The notes under the pieces are model-generated. The model was not told the DNA's origin. It saw only the letters and a list, made by a program, of their open reading frames with translations, and did not search any database. The position numbers and the translations under genes are program-made. From Pontibacter kalidii (GTDB taxonomy: Bacteria > Bacteroidota > Bacteroidia > Cytophagales > Hymenobacteraceae), in NCBI RefSeq assembly GCF_026278245.1, contig NZ_CP111079.1, forward strand, positions 870,501 through 934,500: a stretch of DNA of 64,000 bases, in the 5' to 3' direction. Each line of letters opens with the position of its first letter. Positions within the stretch are counted from its first letter, which is position 1. Below, piece after piece: positions 52,329 through 60,900 of this stretch.

Positions 52329-53066
52329 TTACTTCTGGGAATGTCCTTCTATGTATTGTATCAGTTTCCTTAGCTGTGCTTCGTTATCAAAATCTACTTT
52401 GTTGGTTTTAAAATATTCGCTCAGGGCGTCTTTGGCATTAGGATAAAGCCGGAAGATATTGCGCTTACTCGCCTCATAGTAGTGATCATTCAGGTCGGCC
52501 AGGTAATAAGAGGTCTTTACCTTGAACTTATAATTGTCGCTCGACTTGAGGTTATATGTCTGCGACTTATCTGTATACTGGGTGGCACTGGTGGCCGCAA
52601 TAGAACTGGGGCTGGAGCCCATGGCACCCTTACTCTTGATATCAGCCACCTCATACTTTTCCTTTACAAGCAGTGTGGCCGATCTGAACTTTTCCAGCTG
52701 CTGCAACAAGCTGTTGCTTTCCTGATCATAGAAATACAGGTCGTCCCCGATAGAGATGGAGGAGATGGTGAGCATGTTATCGATAGCCAACGTATCTTGG
52801 CCCTTCACAAACTCCACTTCACCTGAGAAGACGTTGTAGTTAAGGTTGGCTATTGTAGCAGTTCCATTCTTAAACGTCACTTTCCCCTCTTTAAACTCCG
52901 GATAGCGATACATTTTATTTTGGATTACGCTGGAGCCACTGCCGTTAGCTGGGGCCACTTCTATACTTTTACCTTCGCGTTTTTGTGCTGACAGCGGTAA
53001 AGGCAAAATAGGCAGGGAGCCCATGGCAAGAGCTAAGGCGCTAACATAAACGTGTTTCAAATTCAT
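52329..53066 (-). CDS. Exported protein of unknown function
   Basis: A 245-residue protein with a signal peptide (about 1-27, ending 'LPLSAQ'). The mature part has 'YPEFKEGKVTFKNGTATIANLNYNVFSGEVEFVKGQDTL', a beta-rich pattern common in Bacteroidota exported proteins, and a C-terminal helix 'YPNAKDALSEYFKTNKVDFDNEAQLRKLIQYIEGH'. No catalytic motif is visible and I cannot name a family. It is probably periplasmic or surface exposed. Confidence 0.72.
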   Translation of the reverse strand: MNLKHVYVSALALAMGSLPILPLPLSAQKREGKSIEVAPANGSGSSVIQNKMYRYPEFKEGKVTFKNGTATIANLNYNVFSGEVEFVKGQDTLAIDNMLTISSISIGDDLYFYDQESNSLLQQLEKFRSATLLVKEKYEVADIKSKGAMGSSPSSIAATSATQYTDKSQTYNLKSSDNYKFKVKTSYYLADLNDHYYEASKRNIFRLYPNAKDALSEYFKTNKVDFDNEAQLRKLIQYIEGHSQK

Positions 53067-53255
53067 ACGCTTCTATCGTTAATGGTGAGAATCCGGTGTG
53101 TTGATCAGTCGCAAAGTATGGCTAAAGCCATACTAAAGTGGGATAATTTAAACAAATATCCTAGAATTATTCCTGTTTTTGATGTAGCGCTCATAAAAGC
53201 ACGATGGTAGGGCCAGTTGCTGACATGAACAGCAGAAGAAAACGTTTTGCCTCAG

Positions 53256-55805
53256 CTATTGTGGACGCTTCTTGGTGCCTCGCGTAGGCTGGGCCGAAAG
53301 CGGATCGTCTGGCCAGTGATGCTTGGGATAGCGGCCACGCAGGTCTTTGCGCACGTCAAAGTAGCCGTTGCTCCAGAAGCTGCGGAGGTCGCGGGTAACC
53401 TGCACCGGACGTGAGGCGGGGGAGAGGAGGTGCAGGAGCAGGGGTACTTTACCGCCCCCGATGCGGGGTGTGTCCAGCATGCCGAATACCTCCTGCAGCC
53501 GAACCGCCAGTACAGGTGTCGCAACATCGGAATAGTCTAAGGCAATGCGGGAGCCGCTGGGCACCTGCAGGTGCGAGGGGGCCAGTCGGTCCATTTCCTG
53601 CCGCTGCTCCCAACTCAGGTCCGAAAGGAGCATCTCCCCTAAATCGAGCCTCGCCACCTGGTCCAGCGAGCGGAGTCCGTAGAGATGTGGTGCCAGCCAT
53701 ACTTCCAAACTTTCTGCCAAGGCCTCATCCGACACATCCGGCCAGTTTTCCGGCTCCAGCTCATGCAGAAACGCAAGCCGCTGCCGTATGCCTGTTGCGT
53801 CTTTTGACCAGGGCAGCCTGTCAATACCTTTTTCGCGCAGCGCCTGCAGTAGCGCCTCTGCAACCTGCTCCTGGTTAGGTTTGGCGATGTTGGACTCTTC
53901 CAGCACCAGTGCGCCCAGTTTGGTTACTCTTCTGGCGGTTACCTGTTGTGTCGCCTCCTGCCAGCGTACTTCCTCTAAAGTCTCCAGCTGTTCAGAAAAG
54001 TGCTCCAGCAACTCTGTTTTAGCGAGTGGTGCCGCCAGAAGTACCCGCGGCTGCTTGCCCAGGTCCAGGTGTGCTATGGCGTAGTAGTCTGCTTCGCCAA
54101 ACAGCTCGGTTGGAAGGCTTGCCCGCTGGCCGGTTACAAGTCGCACCCGCCCCGACGACTCGCGTTGCGCCAGCCGATCGGGGTATGCCAGGGCCGTAAG
54201 TATACCGGCCAGTTCCGGGTTTATACTGGCATCAGTAGCGCGGAGCCGCTGGCGCAGGTTCTGGGCCTGTTCCTTTACCCGGCGCAAGGCATTTTCGTCC
54301 AGTACAAAGCCCGGTGTGTGTGGTCGTTTGCCAGCCAACAGTTCCAGGCGCAGGTGCAGGTCGGGCAGGCCATCTCCCCACGAAAGTTGCTGCGGCTTCA
54401 GCAGGTCGCGCTCCGAAAGTATGGCGGCCAGCGCACAGGCGGTAGCACCGTAGCCTAGTTCATGTCCGCGCACGACCAGGTGGCCCAGGCGCGGGTGCAT
54501 CCCCAATGCGGCCAGGGCCTTTCCGTGGGGCGTTGGGTTTCCGTTGTTGTCTATAGCCTGCAGGCGTAGCAAGAGGTCTTTGGCTAAGGAAAGAGCGGCC
54601 GCAGGTGGTGTGTCCAGCCAGTTGAGTTCAGCAGCATCCTTTACCCCCCACAGGGCTAGCTCCAGCATTAAGCCCGACAGGTCGGCATCGAAAATCTCCG
54701 GATTCTGACGCTCCGGCAACTGCAGCTGATCAGCCGTAGACCACAGCCGGTAGCAAACGCCGGGGCCAAGCCGGCCTGCCCTGCCACGCCGCTGGTCTGC
54801 ACCTGCCTTGGACACGGGCACGGTGTCCAGTGTGGTAAGGCCGGTACGCGGCACGAATTTGGGCACACGGGCGTATCCTCCGTCAATCACGATCCGGACC
54901 CCCTCAATAGTTAAGCTGGTTTCGGCGATGCTGGTGGCCAGCACTACTTTCCGCCTTTTCTGGGGAGATGGCTGTATGGCTGCCACTTGTCTGGAGAGCG
55001 GGAGGTCTCCGTGTAGCAGGTGCAGTTCAACGCCTGCTGCTAACTTTCCCTCCAGTTGCTGCGCCACTTTGCGGATCTCGCCCATGCCTGGCAGAAAAGT
55101 AAGTATGTCTCCTTCCGGTTCCTCGGCAAGCGCTTTCCGTATGGCTGCAGGCACCAGGTTCGTCAGTCGCTGGCTTGGGTAGTTTCCGGCTGCGGCCACT
55201 TCGGCAGGGGAGAGGTAATGTGTCTCGACCGGAAACATGCGCCCCTCGCTGCTGATGACAGGGGCCTCCAGCCAGTTGCCTATCCCTGTGGCATCTAAGG
55301 TAGCGCTCATCACCAAAATACGCAGGTCCGGGCGTAGTACAGCTTGTGCGTCCAGCGCCAGCGCCAGGCCTACATCCGCCTGCAGGTTGCGCTCGTGGTA
55401 CTCATCGAAGATGATGGTCGCAATGCCTTCCAATGCCGGATCCTCCTGAATGAGGCGGGTAAGGATGCCCTCGGTCACCACTTCTACGCGAGTTTTAAGC
55501 GATACCTTATGATCCATCCGCACCCAATAGCCTACTGTTTGCCCCACCGGCTCGCCCAGCAGGTCGGCCATGCGTTCGGCGGCGGCACGGGTAGCCAGGC
55601 GGCGCGGTTCCAGCACGAGGACTTTGCCATCGCTGCGCCAGCTTGCCTGCAGCAGTGCCAGCGGCACCAGCGTGGTTTTACCTGCTCCGGGAGGCGCCTC
55701 CAGCACGGCGCGATTACAGTTTTCCAGGGCATCCAGCAGCCGTGGCAACGCCTCTTTTACAGGCAGGTCGGGTAGTATAGGCAGTAAGTCAGCAGTCGGT
55801 ATCAC
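53256..55805 (-). CDS. hrpB: ATP-dependent helicase HrpB, canonical type (second copy)
   Basis: An 849-residue helicase with the same motif order as the first HrpB: Walker A 'EAPPGAGKTTLVPLA', 'LEPRRLATRAAAERMADLLGE', motif II 'IIFDEYHERNLQAD' (DEYH), 'MSATLDA', 'ATSIAETSLTIEGV' and 'QRRGRAGRLGPG'. Its C terminus 'DVRKDLRGRYPKHHWPDDPL ... PTRGTKKR' closely follows the ending I recall for E. coli HrpB, unlike the shorter ending of the copy at 46130. The two proteins are therefore old paralogues or one was acquired by transfer. Confidence 0.92.
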   Translation of the reverse strand: MIPTADLLPILPDLPVKEALPRLLDALENCNRAVLEAPPGAGKTTLVPLALLQASWRSDGKVLVLEPRRLATRAAAERMADLLGEPVGQTVGYWVRMDHKVSLKTRVEVVTEGILTRLIQEDPALEGIATIIFDEYHERNLQADVGLALALDAQAVLRPDLRILVMSATLDATGIGNWLEAPVISSEGRMFPVETHYLSPAEVAAAGNYPSQRLTNLVPAAIRKALAEEPEGDILTFLPGMGEIRKVAQQLEGKLAAGVELHLLHGDLPLSRQVAAIQPSPQKRRKVVLATSIAETSLTIEGVRIVIDGGYARVPKFVPRTGLTTLDTVPVSKAGADQRRGRAGRLGPGVCYRLWSTADQLQLPERQNPEIFDADLSGLMLELALWGVKDAAELNWLDTPPAAALSLAKDLLLRLQAIDNNGNPTPHGKALAALGMHPRLGHLVVRGHELGYGATACALAAILSERDLLKPQQLSWGDGLPDLHLRLELLAGKRPHTPGFVLDENALRRVKEQAQNLRQRLRATDASINPELAGILTALAYPDRLAQRESSGRVRLVTGQRASLPTELFGEADYYAIAHLDLGKQPRVLLAAPLAKTELLEHFSEQLETLEEVRWQEATQQVTARRVTKLGALVLEESNIAKPNQEQVAEALLQALREKGIDRLPWSKDATGIRQRLAFLHELEPENWPDVSDEALAESLEVWLAPHLYGLRSLDQVARLDLGEMLLSDLSWEQRQEMDRLAPSHLQVPSGSRIALDYSDVATPVLAVRLQEVFGMLDTPRIGGGKVPLLLHLLSPASRPVQVTRDLRSFWSNGYFDVRKDLRGRYPKHHWPDDPLSAQPTRGTKKRPQ

Positions 55806-55902
55806 CTCCCAAAGTTCGGGATTGTTTTTGAGAAAGTATAGGAGGGGAGTGTGGAGGGAGAAGCGGAGGCTATCGGCAGGTTAAGGTTCAGAGTTGATAT
55901 AA

Positions 55903-56010
55903 CTCCTTTTGTCATCTCGAACGCAGTGAGAGATCTCTTTAGAATTCCAGATAGGTCTCTCAGCTACGCTGGCTCCCTTTGGCTCTCGCCTCGAGAATGT
56001 TCGAGACGAC
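55903..56010 (+). repeat. Left ~108-bp inverted repeat flanking the GIY-YIG gene
   Basis: The reverse complement matches 56389-56497 with about eight differences. The arm is itself palindromic at its ends (GTCATCTCGAAC ... GTTCGAGACGAC) and holds AGAGATCTCT and GAATTC. It ends 63 bases before the nuclease ATG. Confidence 0.88.
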
Positions 56011-56073
56011 AGGTTGGGGAAATGAAAGGTAGGAACTGAACTACGCTACACTCATGAACGTAGCGTAACCATC

Positions 56074-56379
56074 ATGGCCTCGCATAACTACTTCGTCTAT
56101 ATTACAACCAACCCGAAAAGAACAACGCTTTACACGGGTGTAACCAATGATTTGCCCCGCAGACTGAGGGAGCATTTCATGAACTGTGGCAATCCCTCTA
56201 CCTTCGCTGGGAAGTACTTTTGCTATAACCTTGTCTACTATGAGCGCCATACACAAGTTGAGCATGCTATTGCGCGGGAGAAGGAAATTAAGAGGTGGAG
56301 CAGGAGCAAGAAAGAAGCCCTTATCTATAGCTTTAATCCATTCTGGAAGGTCCTGAATCAGGAAGTGCAGGATGAGTAA
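56074..56379 (+). CDS. GIY-YIG nuclease (UPF0213/YhbQ-like)
   Basis: This 101-residue single-domain protein has the GIY-YIG motifs: 'FVYITTNPKRTTLYTGVTND' (first strand pair and the GVTND turn), the conserved Arg in 'LPRRLREHF' and the metal-binding Glu in 'AIAREKEIKRWSRSKKEALI'. The C-terminal 'NPFWKVLNQE' is typical of this small family. Such nucleases are widespread in Bacteroidota and of uncertain function. The gene is tightly bracketed by near-identical inverted repeats: the left ends 63 bases before the ATG and the right begins 10 bases after the stop. Confidence 0.9.
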   Translation: MASHNYFVYITTNPKRTTLYTGVTNDLPRRLREHFMNCGNPSTFAGKYFCYNLVYYERHTQVEHAIAREKEIKRWSRSKKEALIYSFNPFWKVLNQEVQDE

Positions 56380-56388
56380 ATAAATGAT

Positions 56389-56497
56389 GTCATCTCGAAC
56401 ACTCTCGAGGCGAGAGCCAAAGGGAGCCAGCGTAGTTGAGAGATCTATCCGGAATTCTAAATAGATCTCTCACTATGTTCGAGATGACAAAAGGAGA
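56389..56497 (-). repeat. Right ~108-bp inverted repeat flanking the GIY-YIG gene
   Basis: The inverted partner of 55903-56010, with the shared outer end CTCCTTTTGTCATCTCGAAC (read inwards from each side). It lies between the nuclease stop and the gltD stop, so it may also affect gltBD transcript ends. Confidence 0.88.
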
Positions 56498-56527
56498 GTT
56501 TTTTAATTAAAATATGGTGATTACAGC

Positions 56528-57985
56528 CTACCCCTCCAGCACTAGCCTCGACACCTCCTTAGAAGGCAGGTCGGACTTGCCTGTCAGGTGGATGTCGATG
56601 GCACGGGCGGCTTCGCGGCCGTCGGAGATCGCCCATACCACGAGCGACTGGCCCCGGCAGGCGTCGCCGGCGGCGAAGATGCCGGGCACGTTGGTTTGCC
56701 AGTCCCGGAGTTTGAAGTTGCCCCTGGAATCAGTTTCAAAATCGAAGCTGGCCTTGAAGGCATCGTGCAGCGGGCGCTCGTAGCCAATGGCAATCAGCGC
56801 CAGGTCGCAGGGCAGTACTTTCTCACTTTCGGGTTTCTCGGTATACTCGTGGCTGTTCTTCCACTCCAGCTCTACCACCTTCAGCCCTTTAACGTGGCCG
56901 TTCTCATCGGCAACGAACTCTTTGGTTAGCCATCCCCAGCTGCGCTCACAGCCCTCTTCATGCGAGCTGGAGGAAGTGTAGGTCATAGGCCACTCCGGCC
57001 ATGGGTTATGCGGGGCGCGTGCCGTAGACGGCATGGTACGATACTGCAGCTGGCTGATAGAGCGGGCAAATTGCCGGTTGGCCGTGCCCACACAGTCGGA
57101 GCCTGTGTCGCCACCACCAATGACGAGCACGTGCTTGTCCGTCGCCAGCAGGTCTTCCTCAGGCGCTATACTTTCTCCGGCCACCCGGCGGTTGTGCAGG
57201 GTCAGGTAGTCCATAGCGAAGTGAATGCCCTTCAGGTGGTGACCCGGGATGTTGAGCAGGCGCGGTTTGCTGGAGCCGATGGCCATCAGCACGGCGTCAT
57301 ACTTGCGGTGCAGCTTTTTCAGGGTGATTTGCTTCCCGATCTCCACCCCAAGGTGGAAGTGAATGCCTTCTTCTGCCAGGATGTCCAGGCGGCGGTCGAT
57401 CACCCACTTCTCCAGCTTAAAGTCCGGAATTCCGTAGCGCAGCAGGCCGCCGGCTTTATCGTCCTTGTCGTATACATGCACCTCGTGACCAGCCTGGTTG
57501 AGCTGGGCTGCCGCCGCCAGGCCGGCAGGGCCTGAACCTATGACAGCTACTTTCTTGCCCGTGCGGTGCAGCGGTGGCTGTGGCTTTACCAACCCCAGCT
57601 CAAAAGACTTCTCGGCTATACTTTTCTCAATGTGCTCAATGGCTACCGCAGGCTTGTTGATCGACAGCACGCAGCTTGACTCGCAGGGGGCAGGGCAGAT
57701 GCGGCCCGTGAACTCCGGGAAGTTGTTGGTGCTGTACAGGATTTGCGCCGCGCGCTCCCACTCACCCTCGTACACGGCATCGTTAAAGTCCGGAATCTGG
57801 TTGCCTAGCGGGCAGCCGCTGTGGCAGAACGGCACGCCGCAGTCCATGCAGCGGCTGGCTTGCTGCCGGGTTTTTTCTTCCGGAAAGGAAGTATAAATTT
57901 CGTTCGAGTCGTTGATTCTTTCTTTAGGGTTGCGGGCTTGCGGCAGCTCGCGGGTATATAGCAGGAATCCGTCTGTCTTTCCCAT
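56528..57985 (-). CDS. gltD: Glutamate synthase small subunit
   Basis: GltD passes electrons from NAD(P)H to the large subunit. The 485-residue protein has the N-terminal iron-sulfur cysteines 'RCMDCGVPFCHSGCPLGNQIPD' (about 41-62), further Cys in 'RICPAPCESSCVL', the FAD motif 'VIGSGPAGLAAAAQLNQAGHEVHVYD' (about 149-174) with 'GGLLRYGIPDFKLEK', and the NAD(P)H motif 'VLVIGGGDTGSDCVG'. Its ATG overlaps the gltB stop by one base (TAATG), indicating translational coupling. Confidence 0.96.
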   Translation of the reverse strand: MGKTDGFLLYTRELPQARNPKERINDSNEIYTSFPEEKTRQQASRCMDCGVPFCHSGCPLGNQIPDFNDAVYEGEWERAAQILYSTNNFPEFTGRICPAPCESSCVLSINKPAVAIEHIEKSIAEKSFELGLVKPQPPLHRTGKKVAVIGSGPAGLAAAAQLNQAGHEVHVYDKDDKAGGLLRYGIPDFKLEKWVIDRRLDILAEEGIHFHLGVEIGKQITLKKLHRKYDAVLMAIGSSKPRLLNIPGHHLKGIHFAMDYLTLHNRRVAGESIAPEEDLLATDKHVLVIGGGDTGSDCVGTANRQFARSISQLQYRTMPSTARAPHNPWPEWPMTYTSSSSHEEGCERSWGWLTKEFVADENGHVKGLKVVELEWKNSHEYTEKPESEKVLPCDLALIAIGYERPLHDAFKASFDFETDSRGNFKLRDWQTNVPGIFAAGDACRGQSLVVWAISDGREAARAIDIHLTGKSDLPSKEVSRLVLEG

Positions 57986-60900
57986 TAGGCAATCGCTTTA
58001 ACTGTTTCACTTTCATTTCTCTGCAGGGCCTTCTTCAGGTCGTGCGGCATCACTTTCTGGAAGAATTTCTGATGCACGTGCCAGCCTTTAAGCAGGTCTT
58101 TTGCCAGGGCGCTGTCGGTGTAGGCAGCGTGTTCTTTCAGCTTCTGCTCTATCCAGGCCAGGTCGGAATTGTCGGGTTGCTCCAGGTCTACCATGCTTAG
58201 GTTACACTGGTCGGGGAAAGCGTTGGCGGGGTCGTAGATATAGGCCATGCCACCGCTCATGCCTGCGGCAAAGTTGCGGCCCACAGCACCAAGTATAAGC
58301 ACTTTGCCCCCGGTCATGTACTCACAGCCGTGGTCGCCGATGCCCTCAACTACAGCCTCAGCCCCGGAATTGCGGACGCAGAAGCGCTCACCGGCCATCC
58401 CGTTGATATAAGCTTTACCGGAAGTAGCGCCATACAAGGCCACGTTGCCCGTGATGATGTTCTCCGAAGCCACATAGGTAGAGCCCTCGAAGGGTTGCAG
58501 GATCAGCTTTCCACCCGAGAGGCCTTTGCCCAGGTAGTCGTTTGCTTCGCCTACCAGGCGGAAGGTAAGCCCTGGTGCCAGGAAGCCTCCGAACGTTTGG
58601 CCTGCCGAGCCATGGAAGGTGGCGTTGAAGCTATCCTCCGGTAAACCATCCTTGCCATACTTAGTGGACACTTCATAAGAAAGCATTGCGCCAACAGAGC
58701 GGTCCACGTTGATGATGCGGTACTCGTAGGGCGCTTTGCTGTCTCTCCTGAAGTCGCGGATGAGCTTCTTGTCCAGTACGTCTTCAATGTCGTGCTCCTG
58801 GTGTATCTGGTGGTAGATGCCCACGTTGTTAGGCGCTACCTCCTGGTGCAGGATCGGGTCGAAGCTTAGGTTCTTGAACTTCCAGTGGTTGAGGTCGTTG
58901 CGTACCTTGAGTACCTGCGGCTGCCCCACCATCTCATTTATACTTCTGAAGCCGAGCGATGCCATGATCTCGCGCAGTTCCTGGGCCATGAAGCGGAACA
59001 GGTTCACCACATGCTCCGGATCGCCGGTAAAGAGCTGGCGCAGGTCCGGGTTTTGGGTGGCGATACCTACCGGGCACGTGTTCAGGTGGCATTTGCGCAT
59101 CATAATGCAGCCCTCCACAATCAGGGCGGCAGTAGCCACCCCATACTCTTCCGCACCCAGCAAGGTAGCTACCGCCAGGTCGAAGCCTGTCATCAGCTTG
59201 CCGTCGGTTTGCAGCACCACGCGGCTGCGCAGGTTGTTTTTTACCAGCGTCTGGTGCGCCTCGGCCAGGCCCATTTCCCAGGGCAAGCCCGCATGGCGGA
59301 TCGAGCTAAGCGGGCTGGCACCTGTGCCACCGTCAGCACCGGATATCATGATCGCGTCGGCTTTGGCTTTGGCCACGCCGGCTGCAATAGTGCCCACGCC
59401 TGCTTCCGCCACCAGCTTCACATTGATGCGGGCATTCGGGTTGGCATTCTTCAGGTCGTAGATCAGCTGTTTCAGGTCCTCGATAGAGTAGATGTCGTGG
59501 TGTGGCGGAGGCGAGATCAGGCCCACGCCCGGGGTGGAGTGGCGCACGCGGGCAATCCACTTGTCCACTTTATGCCCCGGCAGCTGTCCGCCCTCTCCGG
59601 GCTTGGCTCCCTGCGCGATTTTGATCTGGATCTCGTCGGCATTGGCCAGGTAATGGCTGGTGACGCCAAAGCGGCCGGAGGCCACCTGCTTGATGGCAGA
59701 GCGTTCCGAATCGCCATTTTCCTTTATGATATAGCGTGCCTCGTCTTCGCCGCCTTCGCCGCTGTTGCTCTTGCCCCCGATGCGGTTCATGGCAATGGCC
59801 AGGGTGCTATGTGCCTCATGCGAAAGGGAACCGAAGGACATGGCCCCGGTGGCAAAGCGTTTGAGTATACCTTCTACGGGCTCTACTTCCTCCAACGGTA
59901 CCGACTGGCGCTTGCGAAACTCGAAGAGGTGGCGCAGGGTAATGGCCGATTGCTGGTGCTCGCGCAGGAGTTTAGCATACTCTTTGTAGAGGCGGTAATC
60001 ACCCAGGCGGGTAGACTTTTGTAAGAGGTGGATCACCTCGGGCCGCAGCAGGTGCTCCTCGCCGCGTCTTCGCCACTGGAAGTAGCCGCCTGCCTCCAGT
60101 AGCTTGTCGCCACTGGCAAAGGCGGACCAGTGTTTAGTTAGGGCTTCCTGCTCCAGGTCCTCGAAGTTCAGACCCTCCAGGCGACTAACCGTTCCTTTAA
60201 AGCATTTCTGGATCACTTCCTGTCCAAAGCCGATACATTCGAAGATCTGCGCGCTCTGGTAGGCTTGCAGCGTGCTGATGCCCATTTTGGAGAGTATCTT
60301 CAGCAGGCCGTTGCCCACTGCCTGAATGTATTGCTCCGTATAATAGGAAAAGGATTTTGTCGTATCCAGTTTCTCCTGCTCCAGCAGGTGTTGCACGGTG
60401 TCATATACCATGTAAGGATACACGCAGCTGGCCCCGTAGCCGATGATGGTCGCAAAGTGATGTGTTTCCCATACATCACCGGCCTCTACCACCAGACCGG
60501 CTTTGGTACGGATGCGCTTTTCCACCAGGTGGTGATGGATGGCACCTACGGCCAGCAGCGAAGGGATAGCCGCACGGTTGGCTTCCACAGCGCGGTTCGA
60601 GATGATAAGGATCTTTTTGCCCCTGCCGATGGCAGCCTCTGCCGCCGCGCATATTTCGTCCAGCGCCTTTTGCAGCGAGCCTTTCTCATGGGTGGAGAAA
60701 GTAGCGTTGATGGTGTAGTTATCGAACCCCTCGGATTTCAGGTTGATGAGCTTGTTGAAGTCACCGTGACTGAGCACCGGATGCGAGATATGGATCTGGC
60801 GCGTGTGGGCCGGTGTCTCATCCAGCACGTTCAGCGACTCGCCCAGGCGGGTAAACAAGGACATCACCAGCCGCTCCCGGATCGGGTCGATGGGTGGGTT

